From positions 1 to 64,000 of the forward strand of contig CACWTR010000007.1 of the NCBI GenBank assembly GCA_902763865.1: a stretch of DNA of 64,000 nt. The letters run 5' to 3'. A program made the translations under genes and the position numbers. Source of the stretch: an uncultured Bacteroidales bacterium. GTDB taxonomy: Bacteria; Bacteroidota; Bacteroidia; Bacteroidales; Bacteroidaceae. The notes under the pieces were generated by a model. That model did not search any database and was not told the DNA's origin. It saw nothing but the letters and a program-made list of their open reading frames with translations. Of the stretch, positions 1-9,119 are shown piece after piece; the first letter of the stretch is position 1, and the number at the start of each line of letters is the position of its first letter.

Positions 1-692
1 ACGCCCTCCAGATAGTCGCTCTGTCCGTGGGTGAAGTCGTACATCGGGTAGGCGTTCCATTTGTTGCCCGTGCGGATGTGGGGAATGTTCATGACGCGAT
101 AGAGCAGCGGGTCGCGGAAGAGCATGTTGGGGTGGGCCATGTCTATCTTAGCTCGCAGCACGAGGGTGCCGGGGACGGCCTCGCCGCTATTCATGAAGCG
201 GAACAGGCGCAGGCTTTCCTCTGCCGGACGGTCGCGGAAGGGGCTGTTGGTGCCGGCCTTCGTGGTGGTGCCCTTCTGCTGGGCTATCACCTCGGCGCTC
301 TGCTCATCGACGTAAGCCCGACCCTGCATGATGAGCCATTCGGCAAAGTCCCAGAGCTCCTGGAAGTAGTCGCTGGCATAGAAGACGTTGTCCCATTGGA
401 AGCCGAGCCACTGGATGTCGTGCTCGATGCTCTCTATGTACTCGGTGTCCTCCTTCGTGGGGTTCGTGTCGTCGAAACGGAGGTTGCATGTGCCGCCATA
501 CTGCTGGGCAATGCCGAAGTCCAGCGCAATGGCCTTGGCATGACCGATGTGCAGGTAGCCGTTAGGCTCGGGCGGGAAGCGCGTCTGGACGCGTCCGCCG
601 TTAAGACCTTCCGCCAGGTCCTTCTCCACTTTTTGCTCTATGAAGTTGAGGCTCTTCTTTTCCTCGATGTTACTATTGACTGTCTCTGCCAT
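1..692 (-). CDS. glnS: Glutaminyl-tRNA synthetase, 5' part (C-terminus outside window)
   Basis: This class I aminoacyl-tRNA synthetase charges tRNA-Gln with glutamine in the cytoplasm. Reading the minus strand from the ATG at 692 gives about 230 residues before the window edge. The class I ATP-binding signature [15 protein letters not shown] lies near residues 37-51. It is followed by the FDDTNP motif and the [16 protein letters not shown] stretch seen in GlnRS; this wording favours GlnRS over the related GluRS. The KMSKS loop and anticodon-binding domain would lie left of base 1. A CAAATATA at 725-732 (TATATTTG on the coding strand) fits a Bacteroidetes -7 box just upstream. The gene is intact as far as it can be seen. 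Confidence 0.95.
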   Translation of the reverse strand, partial: MAETVNSNIEEKKSLNFIEQKVEKDLAEGLNGGRVQTRFPPEPNGYLHIGHAKAIALDFGIAQQYGGTCNLRFDDTNPTKEDTEYIESIEHDIQWLGFQWDNVFYASDYFQELWDFAEWLIMQGRAYVDEQSAEVIAQQKGTTTKAGTNSPFRDRPAEESLRLFRFMNSGEAVPGTLVLRAKIDMAHPNMLFRDPLLYRVMNIPHIRTGNKWNAYPMYDFTHGQSDYLEG

Positions 693-724
693 GTTGATTG
701 AGTTTAATGTCTGAATGAATTTTG

Positions 725-732
725 CAAATATA
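725..732 (-). promoter_or_regulatory. Probable -7 box for glnS
   Basis: On the minus strand this reads TATATTTG, matching the Bacteroidetes -7 consensus TAnnTTTG, 33 bases upstream of the glnS ATG. No clear TTG -33 box lies 20 nt further up, so the call rests on the -7 box and its position. Confidence 0.5.
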
Positions 733-819
733 CGGCATTTTTCCAAGAAAACAGGTATGCAGAGGCAAAAAATAAGCCCTTTACGCACGAATATGAAAAA
801 AAATCCCCATACTTCTTTC

Positions 820-846
820 TTGTTTTCGATAATAGTTGTATCTTTG
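820..846 (+). promoter_or_regulatory. Plus-strand promoter without an obvious gene
   Basis: TTG at 820-822 and TATCTTTG at 839-846 are spaced 16 nt and are followed by a C, like the ispE promoter further right. The only plus-strand reading frame that follows is a 28-codon ORF (857-943), and beyond it lies a gene on the opposite strand. The transcript would therefore be short or antisense to the protease gene. Confidence 0.4.
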
Positions 847-897
847 CGTAGTCAATATGACCAAACAGTCTTTTTACCTTAAGGAACTAATACCACA

Positions 898-929
898 AAC
901 GGCGACCTATCGTGAGATAAGCCGCCGTT
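898..929 (-). terminator. Hairpin downstream of the C10 protease operon
   Basis: AACGGCG at 898-904 pairs with CGCCGTT at 923-929, and an inner TATC/GATA stem extends the hairpin. On the minus strand it follows the stop codon of the protease gene ending at 967. The T-run is only TTTG, so termination is plausible but not strong. Confidence 0.45.
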
Positions 930-966
930 CTTGGTTAGGGTAGGGGGAGGTCCTTGCCGATGCTCT

Positions 967-3900
967 CTATTCGCCTGCCATCTTGTTGAGGATGCTGACG
1001 AAGTCGGCAATATCTACCGTGCCGTCGCCATTGAGGTCGGCCATCTTGCTGAAGCTTCCCTCAGCCATCAGGTTCAGCACGCTCACGGCATCGGCAATGT
1101 CAATCTTCTCGTCGCCGTTGAGGTCCCCAGGCTTGGCGGGTACAGAGGGAATGGCCGGCAGCACGATGGCGGGCAGGCGCAACTCTTCCGGCAGGTTCGT
1201 CGTGAAATAGGTCCCCATGCCGTCGATTGCCTTGTTTGTCGTGGTGTACTCGAAGGCCGTTCCGTCTTCGCTGAGGACATAGCAGTCCTTGAGAAGCGGC
1301 GCACAGGTCGTTCCGTGGAAAAGATAGTCGGGTGTAGTGACGACCATCTTGTTGGAACCATCCTTGAAGAAGGGCACGTCGTAGGAGCGGAACAGGATGG
1401 ATTTCCCTGCCATGCTGGAATCGGCTGCAATGATGTAGGGCGTGGAGCCGCGCAGCACCGTTGCCGGCGCAAAGATGACATCGCCCTTGTCGCCTTGTGC
1501 TGCGAACTCGTAAATCCAGAAGTGGCGGAGGCTGTCGTCGAGGCTGACGGGGATGCTGTCAACAAAGATGGAGTCCGCCTCGAAGGGAAGTGTGAAGGCA
1601 TGCCATCTCGTGCCGTTCTCGTCCTCGGGGAAAGTGAAGGTGAACGAAGCCGTGTCCGCCTGGAAATTGACTGGATTGTAGTAGGGCTTGTCGTTGACGA
1701 GCCTGATGTTCGCAGCTCTGTTGCCGCTCACTGCATTGCACGTGTCGAGGCTGGCCGGCACATCCATGTCGGGGCCGAAAGCATAGATGGTGTTGGGGTT
1801 CTTGTTTGGGGTCAGTCGGTTTATCTTATTGCAGTCGGCAAGGAGTCCGCAGACGGTTGCCGCAGCCGTCAACGAGGTCCTGTGTGCCATTCCGACGACG
1901 GTTCCGTTGGCCTTCCACGTCAGCAGTCCGTTCCTCATCTCCCATTTGTGGTCCCAGATACCGCCGTTTGCCAGGGTGCCGTCCTGATTCGTGTACATTG
2001 CCTTGATGCGATAGTAGTAGCCTTCGTTGAGGTTGTCGAACTCGAAATCGACATTTGCCACCTTGCCAGCCATGATATCTACGCCATACGACCTGCTCGA
2101 GCCGCTCCAGGCCGTGCCGCTTCCCAGCTGCTGGCTCCATATCTGGAGGCGCACGGTTCCATGAAAGTCAGTCCGGGCATTGTTCCGGATAGAAACCTTG
2201 CCGATAAGTCGCTTGCCATAGACCACCTCGCCTGTGCCATTGGCTATCGTGTAGGACGTGACGGCAAGGCTGGCCTTTTCTGCATCGGCTTCCGCTATGA
2301 CGTCCATCGTGCCCTGACCAATCACTTTCGTGCCTTTGTCGTCGGTACAGAGCCAGAGGTTGTAGGTGCCGGTCTCTTCCGGTTTGAAGAAGTATGACAC
2401 ATCGACGCTTTCTCCCGAGCGGACGGCCACCATCGACTTGCTTTCGGTATAGGTTTTTGTCTGTTCCTTGCCCGCAAAGAGATAGACCGTCTTGAAGTAC
2501 TCGGCACCGTCGTTACGGAAGCGTACCTTCACTTCCTGCTCAGTTCCCACGATGCGGGTGCCGGGGAAGGTAATGGTGTCGATGCGAATGTCTTCGTAGG
2601 TAGGATGAATGAAGTGGAGGTCGAGCGCACCAGTACTGTCAACCACGGCCTCGATGTACTCGCTGTACATGTCGTATTTCGCATGCCACACCTCGCTCTT
2701 GGCTGTCTTGCTGGCAGGCGAGAGCTTGTACGTGCCTTCCTCAAGTCTGTTCTTGAGGGCGAAGGTCTTGGTCTGGCTGCTTCCGTTGGTTATGCCGGAG
2801 ACTGACTGCCTGGTGCCGACAAGCTCGAGTGTCCCGTCCTCGCAGAGCATGACGATACCCGTCTGGAAACTGCCCGTGGCACCGGTTCGGTTCGTAAATG
2901 TGGCCTTGATGTTCGTTTTGCTGACAATGGAGACATCCTTGATGTGGAGGAATCCGTCGTCCCTTGGCGTGTCGGGGGTGCGCAGGTTGAAGAGTGCGCC
3001 TTGGCTCATGCTGTAGCCGTCGCTGCTGCTGCTTGCACCGATGCCACTGTTGTCGCCCGGGTTGAGGATGCCGACGAGGAACCATCCGTTGCTGCCGCCT
3101 CCCCATCCCCAGTTGACGTGGAAGAGGTTCTCGCCATCGAAGCCGTCGAGCACAAAGGCGTGGCCGCCTCCGGAGGAATGTCCGGCGTAGAGGACGGGGT
3201 AGCCTGCTGCTATCTCGCCATAGAGCATGTCGAACCACTCGTCGATACTGTAGTCGCCACGACCTCCCCAATAGGCACGGCTGTCGTAGCCAAAGTAGTT
3301 GACATAGACATCCCTGGAGCGCGAAGTGCTGGCACCGGACGAGGCACCGTAGCCCATCTTCACGGCCTGGCCGCAGTAGAGCATCAAGTTGGCTACGGCT
3401 GTGTCCTGAGCATTGGCATGCTCGTAGTCAACCCAGGAGTAGGTGTCGCGCATGTTGTCCCAATCGATGACGGTGTTGCGCGGGATGGCTTTCATCGTGA
3501 CCGTCTTCTTCGTCCCGTTATCCAGCGTGTATTCGTTGGAGTGAGCGGGAATGTTGGCCTTTATCCTTTCCGGATACTTGTAGTAATAGACGACCTGAGC
3601 CATTGCCGTTGCCACGCATCCGGCTGCGGGGTAGTGCTGAGTGCCGTCCTCTTTGTAGTACTTGGGGCACGTCAGGTTGTAGGGATGTCCCTGGTTCCAG
3701 CGGCTTGTCAGCAGCTCGGGCACGCTGTGCTTCGTGCTGCGGACCTTGTTGCGCTTCTTCAACGCGGGAGCGCCCGGCTGCAGGTCATTATCGACAATGT
3801 ACTTGATCTGGTCGGTATAGGACTGCAACCAGGAGCGCATGTTCTCGGGAATGTTGTCGGGGTCGAATGAGCCTTGCTCGACATAGCCGAGGATGGGTTC

Positions 3901-4161
3901 CGTGCGGTCGTCTCCGGAGATGATGACGTATCCTCCGTCGTTCTCCGCATTGAAGATGTAGTAGTAGGCAGCTTCCTCGCCCGAAGTCGGGGCCGCAGCT
4001 TTCCGGGAAGACTTGAAGGGCAGTTGTGAACTGTTCATCACCTTGCCTTTTGCAAGCATATACGCCTGTGCCGTATAGAGTGCTGCCTGCTTGCCGACGG
4101 GCTCTGCCGAAGCCATAGTGACGAGGCAGAGCGTCAGCAATGAAATGAGTGTCTTCTTCAT
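967..4161 (-). CDS. Secreted C10-family cysteine protease with dockerin-like C-terminus (copy A)
   Basis: This 1064-residue protein is a predicted secreted cysteine protease of the streptopain/interpain family (peptidase C10). A signal peptide (residues 1-19, ending MASA) is followed by a Spi-like inhibitory prodomain with GGYVIISGDD near 76-85. The catalytic domain has C182 in GCVATAMAQV, H334 in GGGHAFVLDG, and the HVNWGWGGGSNGW segment near 348-360. Long beta-rich regions of unclear function follow. The last 60 residues hold two calcium-loop repeats, DLNGDEKIDIADAV and DLNGDGTVDIADFV, like a type I dockerin. No type IX C-terminal sorting domain is visible. It lies 58 bp downstream of a close paralogue with no promoter between, so the two are probably co-transcribed. 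Confidence 0.9.
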   Translation of the reverse strand: MKKTLISLLTLCLVTMASAEPVGKQAALYTAQAYMLAKGKVMNSSQLPFKSSRKAAAPTSGEEAAYYYIFNAENDGGYVIISGDDRTEPILGYVEQGSFDPDNIPENMRSWLQSYTDQIKYIVDNDLQPGAPALKKRNKVRSTKHSVPELLTSRWNQGHPYNLTCPKYYKEDGTQHYPAAGCVATAMAQVVYYYKYPERIKANIPAHSNEYTLDNGTKKTVTMKAIPRNTVIDWDNMRDTYSWVDYEHANAQDTAVANLMLYCGQAVKMGYGASSGASTSRSRDVYVNYFGYDSRAYWGGRGDYSIDEWFDMLYGEIAAGYPVLYAGHSSGGGHAFVLDGFDGENLFHVNWGWGGGSNGWFLVGILNPGDNSGIGASSSSDGYSMSQGALFNLRTPDTPRDDGFLHIKDVSIVSKTNIKATFTNRTGATGSFQTGIVMLCEDGTLELVGTRQSVSGITNGSSQTKTFALKNRLEEGTYKLSPASKTAKSEVWHAKYDMYSEYIEAVVDSTGALDLHFIHPTYEDIRIDTITFPGTRIVGTEQEVKVRFRNDGAEYFKTVYLFAGKEQTKTYTESKSMVAVRSGESVDVSYFFKPEETGTYNLWLCTDDKGTKVIGQGTMDVIAEADAEKASLAVTSYTIANGTGEVVYGKRLIGKVSIRNNARTDFHGTVRLQIWSQQLGSGTAWSGSSRSYGVDIMAGKVANVDFEFDNLNEGYYYRIKAMYTNQDGTLANGGIWDHKWEMRNGLLTWKANGTVVGMAHRTSLTAAATVCGLLADCNKINRLTPNKNPNTIYAFGPDMDVPASLDTCNAVSGNRAANIRLVNDKPYYNPVNFQADTASFTFTFPEDENGTRWHAFTLPFEADSIFVDSIPVSLDDSLRHFWIYEFAAQGDKGDVIFAPATVLRGSTPYIIAADSSMAGKSILFRSYDVPFFKDGSNKMVVTTPDYLFHGTTCAPLLKDCYVLSEDGTAFEYTTTNKAIDGMGTYFTTNLPEELRLPAIVLPAIPSVPAKPGDLNGDEKIDIADAVSVLNLMAEGSFSKMADLNGDGTVDIADFVSILNKMAGE

Positions 4162-4219
4162 AGTTTGTCAGTTTTAGTGTTTAAGGTTATAGGGAAGGAC
4201 AGCGAGGGCCGGAATGCAA

Positions 4220-7200
4220 CTACCGCTCTGCCATCTTGTTGAGGATGCTGACGAAGTCGGCAATATCTACCGTGCCGTCGCCATTGAGGTCGGCCAGCTT
4301 GTTGAAGGTTCCCTCGGCCATCAGGTTCAGCACGCTCACGGCATCGGCAATATCCACCTTTTCGTCGCCGTTGAGGTCCCCGGGCTTGGCCGGTGCGGAA
4401 GGTATGGCCGGTAGCACGATGGAGGGCAGGCGCAACTCGTCCGGCAGGTTGGTCGTGAAGTAGGTGCCCATTGCGTCAATGGCGCTGTTTGCCGTGACGT
4501 ACTCGAAGGCCATTCCGTCTTCGCTGAGGACATAGCAGTCCTTGAGGAGAGGCGAATAGGTGGTTCCGTGGAACTGATAGTGGGTTGAGGTGACAACCAT
4601 CTTGTTGGAGCCGGCCTTGTAGAAGGGCACGTCGTGGGAGCGGAACAGAATGGATTTCCCTGCCATGCTGGAGTCGGCGGCTATGATGTAGGGCGTGGAG
4701 CCGCGCAGCACTGTTGCCGGTGCAAAGATGACCTCGCCGTTGTCGCCTTGTGCTGCGAACTCGTAGATCCAGAAGTGGCGGAGGCTGTCGTCGAGCGTAA
4801 CGGGAATGCTGTCAACGAATATGGAATCCACCTCGAAGGGCATGGTGAAGGCGTGCCACCTCGTGCCGTTCTCATCCTCGGGGAAAGTGAAGGTGAACGA
4901 TGCGGTGTCTGCATCGAAGTTGACAGGATTGTAGTAGGGTTTGTCGTTGACGAGCCAGATGTTGGCGGCCCTGTCGCCGCTCACGGCGTTGCAGGAGTCG
5001 AGGCTGGCCGGTATGTCCATGCCGGCGCCGAAGGCATAGATCGTGTTGGGGTTCTTGTTAGGCGTCAGTCGGTTTATCTTGTTGCAGTCGGCGAGGATGC
5101 CGCAGACTGTTGTCGCCGCTGTCAGCGAGGAACGGTATGCCATGCCTGCGATGGCTCCGTTGTTCTTCCAGGTTGCCAGTCCGCTCTTCATTTCCCAGCC
5201 GCCCAGGTCCCATACGCCGCTGTTCCCGAAGGTGCCGCTATGGTTGACGTAGGAGGCGCTGATGTAGTACTTGTTGTTCTCGCTGAGGTCGTCGAAGTCG
5301 AAATCTACGCTGGCTACCTTGCCGGCCATGATATCCACTTCGTAGGTACGGCTTGAGCCGCCCCAGGCAGACCCCGAGCTGTTGGGCTGGTTCCATATCT
5401 GGAGTCTGATCTTTCCCTTGAACTCTTCCCGTGAGTTGTTGCGGATGGATGCTTTCCCGACGAGGCGCTTGCCGTAGGCGACGCCGCTGACGGCATTGGC
5501 GATGGTGTAGGAGCTGACGGCGAGGTTTGCTTTCGGAGCCTGGGCGTCCTCAAGAATCTCCATCGTTCCCTTTCCAACCTGTCCGCTGCCGTCGCTGCCG
5601 GTGCAGAACCAGAGGTTGTAGGTTCCTGTCTCTTCGGGAGTGAAGAAGTAGGAGACATCGACGGTTTCGCCCTTGCGCACGGCAACGATGGAGCGGCTTT
5701 CGGTATAAATCTTTGTCTGTGTCTTGCTGGCGAAGAAGTGAACCTCCCTGTAGTATTCGTTGCCATCGTTGCGGTAGGTCACTTTCACTTCCTGTTCCTT
5801 GCCTACAATCCGTGAGCCGGCAAATATGATGGTGTCGATGCTGATGCTGTTACCGTTGCTTATGTCAACGGGAGTCAGCTTGACGCCGCCCGCGCTATCT
5901 ACCACGGCTTCGATGTAGTGGTTCCGAAGGTTGAACTTGGGGCGCCAGACGTCGCTCCTTGCTGCTTTGTTGGCGGGAGAGAGCTTGTAGGTACCTTCCG
6001 GCAGCTTGTTCTTGATGGTGAAGGTCTTGGTCTGAGAGGCGCCGTTTGTGATGCCGGAGATGAGTTGCTGGGTCCCGACTACCGAGAGCCCTCCGTCGTC
6101 GTCCAGCTTCACGATGGCCGTGTTGAAGCTGCCGGAAGCGCCGGTCCTGTTCTCGAAGGTGGTCCTGATGGACGTGGCTGTGACTGCAACGTCCTTCATG
6201 AAGAGGTAGGTGTCGGCCTTGTTGTCGTCGGGCAGTCGCAGGTTGAAGAGTGCCCGCTGGCCCATGCTGTAGCCGTCGCTGCTGCTGCTGGCCCCGATGC
6301 CGCTGCTGTCGCCGGGGTTCAGGATGCCTACGAGGAACCATCCGTTGCTGCTGCCTCCCCATCCCCAATTGAGGTGGAAGAGGTTGTCGCCGTCGAAGCC
6401 GTCGAGGACGAAGGCGTGGCCGCCGCCCGACGAGTAGCCGGAGAAGAGGACCGGATAGCCTTGCTCAATCTCGTTGTAGAGCATGTCGAACCAGTCGTCG
6501 ATGCTGTAGTCGTACCTCTCGCCGATGTAGCAGCTGTTGTCGTAACCGAAGATGTTGACATAGGCTTCGGTACTGAAGTTCGCTCCGGAAGAGGGACCCC
6601 AGCCCATCTTGACGGATTGTCCGCAGTAGAGCATCAGGTTGGCTACGGCTGTGTCTTGGGCATTGGCATGGTTGATGTCAATCCATGAATACGTGTCGCG
6701 CATGTTGTCCCAGTCGATGACGGTGTTGCGCGGAATGGCTTTCGTCGTGACGGTGACGGTCTTCTTCTTGTTGCCGTCGTTCTTGTCCGTATAGGTGTAG
6801 GTGTTGGAGTGGGCAGGGATGATGGACCTGGTCTTCTCGGGGTAGCGGTAGAAGTTCAGGACCTGTGCCATGGCTGTTGCCGTGCATCCGGTAGCAGGGT
6901 AGTGCTGTGTGCCGTCCTCCTCCTTGTAGTACTTGGGGCAGGTAATGTTGTAGGGGCTGCCCTGATTCCAGCGGGTTGTCAGAATCTCCGCCACGCTGTG
7001 CTTTGTGCCGCGCACTTTGTTGCGCTTCTTCAGTATAGGCGAGCTGGGGTCGATGTCGTTGTCAACGATGTACTTAATCTGGTCGGCATAGAGCTGCAGC
7101 CACGAGCGCATGTTCTCGGGGATGTTGTCCGGGTCGAAAGTGCCCTGCTCCACGTAGCCCAGGATAGGCTCCGTGCGGTCGTCGCCGGAGACGATGACGT

Positions 7201-7432
7201 AGCCGCCATCATTGCCCGCATTGAACACATAGTAGTAAGTATCTTCGCCTGCCGCCTGCGACGCAGCACCCTTCCTCGATGACTTGAACGGATTCTGCGC
7301 ACTATCTATGTACTTGCCCTTGGCGAGCATGAAGTTCTGAGCCGTATAGAGCGCAGCCTGCTTGCCCACGGGCTCTGCCATCGCTGTGAGTGTGAAACAG
7401 AGAGTACAAAAGAGTAGGATTGACTTTTTCAT
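4220..7432 (-). CDS. Secreted C10-family cysteine protease with dockerin-like C-terminus (copy B)
   Basis: This 1070-residue paralogue of the neighbouring gene has the same architecture. A signal peptide ends at TAMA near residue 19, followed by a Spi-like prodomain. C183 lies in GCTATAMAQV, a catalytic His in GGGHAFVLDGFDG, and an NWGWGGSSNGW segment follows. Beta-rich modules and a two-loop dockerin-like tail complete it. The C-terminal half is much closer to copy A than the middle region is, which suggests a tandem duplication with later gene conversion (inference). It is the first gene of the pair: a TTG-N20-TACATTTG promoter lies upstream at 7473-7503. Likely roles are extracellular proteolysis or virulence, as known for interpain A and streptopain. 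The binding partner of the dockerin-like tail is unknown. Confidence 0.9.
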   Translation of the reverse strand: MKKSILLFCTLCFTLTAMAEPVGKQAALYTAQNFMLAKGKYIDSAQNPFKSSRKGAASQAAGEDTYYYVFNAGNDGGYVIVSGDDRTEPILGYVEQGTFDPDNIPENMRSWLQLYADQIKYIVDNDIDPSSPILKKRNKVRGTKHSVAEILTTRWNQGSPYNITCPKYYKEEDGTQHYPATGCTATAMAQVLNFYRYPEKTRSIIPAHSNTYTYTDKNDGNKKKTVTVTTKAIPRNTVIDWDNMRDTYSWIDINHANAQDTAVANLMLYCGQSVKMGWGPSSGANFSTEAYVNIFGYDNSCYIGERYDYSIDDWFDMLYNEIEQGYPVLFSGYSSGGGHAFVLDGFDGDNLFHLNWGWGGSSNGWFLVGILNPGDSSGIGASSSSDGYSMGQRALFNLRLPDDNKADTYLFMKDVAVTATSIRTTFENRTGASGSFNTAIVKLDDDGGLSVVGTQQLISGITNGASQTKTFTIKNKLPEGTYKLSPANKAARSDVWRPKFNLRNHYIEAVVDSAGGVKLTPVDISNGNSISIDTIIFAGSRIVGKEQEVKVTYRNDGNEYYREVHFFASKTQTKIYTESRSIVAVRKGETVDVSYFFTPEETGTYNLWFCTGSDGSGQVGKGTMEILEDAQAPKANLAVSSYTIANAVSGVAYGKRLVGKASIRNNSREEFKGKIRLQIWNQPNSSGSAWGGSSRTYEVDIMAGKVASVDFDFDDLSENNKYYISASYVNHSGTFGNSGVWDLGGWEMKSGLATWKNNGAIAGMAYRSSLTAATTVCGILADCNKINRLTPNKNPNTIYAFGAGMDIPASLDSCNAVSGDRAANIWLVNDKPYYNPVNFDADTASFTFTFPEDENGTRWHAFTMPFEVDSIFVDSIPVTLDDSLRHFWIYEFAAQGDNGEVIFAPATVLRGSTPYIIAADSSMAGKSILFRSHDVPFYKAGSNKMVVTSTHYQFHGTTYSPLLKDCYVLSEDGMAFEYVTANSAIDAMGTYFTTNLPDELRLPSIVLPAIPSAPAKPGDLNGDEKVDIADAVSVLNLMAEGTFNKLADLNGDGTVDIADFVSILNKMAER

Positions 7433-7472
7433 TTCGTTGTGGTTTTTTTAGTAGTGTGTTAGTTTTCTGCTG

Positions 7473-7503
7473 CAAATGTACTGCTTTTTAAGCAACGAAA
7501 CAA
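7473..7503 (-). promoter_or_regulatory. Promoter of the C10 protease pair
   Basis: On the minus strand TTG (7503-7501), a 20-nt gap and TACATTTG (7480-7473) match the Bacteroidetes promoter arrangement seen at several other genes here. It lies about 40 bases upstream of the copy B start codon. Confidence 0.65.
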
Positions 7504-7634
7504 GCAGGCAGCCCGTTAATTTAGCTTCCTCCCGCATTTTCCACGCAAAAACGCAGAGGAAAGAACCTACGTGAAAGGCAGCGGCAAATTGACAAAATGC
7601 AACCGGAACAGCATCTTCTGCTTCCCTTTTGACG

Positions 7635-7911
7635 TTTTTGCACACATCGGAAAAGGACGAAAAACCCGCCCAAAAACGTCGAAATTGGCAAAGCGTCACG
7701 TCGTGCCCCCAAACACCTCACGACGTATTGGCCAACGACTCACGACGTATTGGCCAACGACTCACGACGTGTTGGCCAACGCCTCACGACGTGTTGGCCA
7801 ACGGCTCACGACGTGTTGGCCAACGACTCACGACGTGTTGGCCGACGACTCACGACGTGTTGACCAACACGACGCGTTCCGTTCTACAGACTTCCCGGGC
7901 CGAAGTGTGCA
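7635..7911. repeat. Inverted-repeat-bounded element carrying a 22-bp tandem array (element C1)
   Basis: The segment starts with TTTTTGCACAC (7635-7645) and ends with GTGTGCA (7905-7911), which is the inverse of TGCACAC. Just inside the left end is CGGAAAAGGACGAAAA (7648-7663). The same leader-like sequence (CGGAAAACGACGAAAA on the minus strand, 38309-38294) lies inside the inverted ends of a second element near 38.2 kb. Between the ends sits the 22-bp array described separately. No transposase gene is present, so a MITE-like origin is only inference. Confidence 0.55.
7714..7867. repeat. Seven-copy 22-bp tandem repeat
   Basis: Seven direct units of exactly 22 bp start at 7714, 7736, 7758, 7780, 7802, 7824 and 7846. 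Shifted in phase, each unit reads CAACG-N11-GTTGGC, so unit junctions form the palindrome GTTGGCCAAC. Units differ by one to three bases, mainly in the CAAC-gac-TCACG portion and at A/G in CGTATTGG/CGTGTTGG. There are no spacers distinct from repeats, so this is not a CRISPR array. Confidence 0.9.
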
Positions 7912-7939
7912 TTTTTTGCAATACTTGCAGCGTATTAAC

Positions 7940-7981
7940 GACAACGGACTTAACAGATTTTAGTCCGTTAAGTCCGTTGTC
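7940..7981. terminator. Long hairpin downstream of galE
   Basis: GACAACGGACTTAAC (7940-7954) and GTTAAGTCCGTTGTC (7967-7981) are perfect 15-bp inverted arms with a 12-bp loop. The hairpin lies about 40 bases past the galE stop codon on the minus strand. No T-run follows on that strand, so it may stabilise the mRNA 3' end rather than act as a classic terminator. Confidence 0.5.
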
Positions 7982-8019
7982 TTATTAAAAATAATGGTGT
8001 TTTTACACAGCCTCTTCTG

Positions 8020-9036
8020 TCAGGCTTCGTAGCCGTTGGGGTTGTTCTTCTGGAAGTTCCAGGAGTCGCGGCACATCTCTTCGATGCCGAACTTTGCTTC
8101 CCATCCCAGCTCGCGCTTTGCCTTGGCAGGGTCGCAGTAGCAGGTGGCAATGTCGCCCGGACGACGCGGCTTGATGACGTATGGCACCTTCAGCCCGTTG
8201 GCCTTCTCGAAAGCCTTCACTACGTCGAGAACGGAGTAGCCGTGGCCCGTTCCGAGGTTGTAGATAGCCAGCCCTTTGTTCTCCTGAATGGCCTTGAGCG
8301 CACAGACATGGCCGTCGGCAAGGTCAACGACATGGATGTAGTCGCGAACACCGGTGCCGTCGGGCGTGTCGTAATCGTTGCCGAAGATGCCAAGCTCCTT
8401 ACGTTTGCCGATGGCTGTCTGAGTGATGAAAGGCATCAGGTTGTTGGGGATGCCATTGGGGTTCTCGCCTATCAGTCCGGACTCGTGGGCGCCAATCGGG
8501 TTGAAGTAGCGAAGCAGGACGACGTTCCATTCGGGGTCGGCTTTCTGGACGTCCATCAGGACTTGCTCTATCATGGACTTTGTCCAACCATAGGGATTCG
8601 TGCACTGGCCTTTGGGACATTCCTCCGTGATGGGAATGATGGCCGGGTCGCCATAGACGGTGGCGCTGGAAGAGAAGATGATGTTCTTGCAGCCATGCTG
8701 ACGCATCACATCGACGAGAACGAACAGGCCGTTCATGTTTGTTTCGTAGTACATGAGAGGCTTGGCTACGGATTCGCCAACGGCCTTGAGCCCGGCAAAG
8801 TTGATAACGGCATCTATCTTGTGCTCGCTAAATACCTTGTCCATGGCAGCACGGTCGCGAATGTCGGCTTCTATCATGATAACGTCATGGCCGATGATTT
8901 TCTCTACGCGGCGGATAGCTTCCGGCTGTGAATTATAGAAGTTATCTACGACAACTACGCTATGCCCCGCTTTGTCTAACTCGATGAGGGTGTGGCTTCC
9001 GATGTAACCGGCGCCACCAGTTAAAAGTATGTTCAT
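8020..9036 (-). CDS. galE: UDP-glucose 4-epimerase
   Basis: This 338-residue cytoplasmic enzyme interconverts UDP-glucose and UDP-galactose with bound NAD, linking galactose use to surface polysaccharide precursors. The Rossmann glycine motif TGGAGYIGSH is at residues 6-15. The catalytic SSSATVYG (122-129) and YGWTK (Y149, K153) motifs of the extended short-chain dehydrogenase family are present. The length matches bacterial GalE. It lies 83 bp downstream of rnfA on the same strand, with a GC-rich hairpin repeat in the gap, so read-through from the rnf operon is possible but not shown. Strong similarity over the full length makes an alternative epimerase unlikely. Confidence 0.95.
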   Translation of the reverse strand: MNILLTGGAGYIGSHTLIELDKAGHSVVVVDNFYNSQPEAIRRVEKIIGHDVIMIEADIRDRAAMDKVFSEHKIDAVINFAGLKAVGESVAKPLMYYETNMNGLFVLVDVMRQHGCKNIIFSSSATVYGDPAIIPITEECPKGQCTNPYGWTKSMIEQVLMDVQKADPEWNVVLLRYFNPIGAHESGLIGENPNGIPNNLMPFITQTAIGKRKELGIFGNDYDTPDGTGVRDYIHVVDLADGHVCALKAIQENKGLAIYNLGTGHGYSVLDVVKAFEKANGLKVPYVIKPRRPGDIATCYCDPAKAKRELGWEAKFGIEEMCRDSWNFQKNNPNGYEA

Positions 9037-9060
9037 CTCTTTTTTTTACTATTTAGTCAT

Positions 9061-9112
9061 TTACCATTTATCATTTTTACTCCCTTCTCCTCGGAGAGGG
9101 GCTGGGGGGAGA
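9061..9112. repeat. GC-rich hairpin repeat between rnfA and galE
   Basis: On the minus strand it reads CTCCCCCCAGCCCCTCTCC, then a short loop and GGAGAAGGGAG, followed by an ATGATAAATGGTAAA tail. A close relative of the whole unit, tail included, lies inside the coding sequence at 36924-36970. Confidence 0.65.
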
Positions 9113-9119
9113 CTTTTCT

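Noticed and set aside
931-2397. 488-codon ORF opposite the C10 protease
   Set aside because: It is the complement shadow of a strongly supported protease gene; the translation has no recognisable domain.
7714-7867. CRISPR array
   Set aside because: Units are contiguous 22-bp repeats without unique spacers of 25-40 bp, and no cas gene is near.
7571-7988. Two overlapping plus-strand ORFs of 119-130 codons
   Set aside because: They are open only because the 22-bp repeat lacks stop codons in these frames; they have no family features and no promoter.
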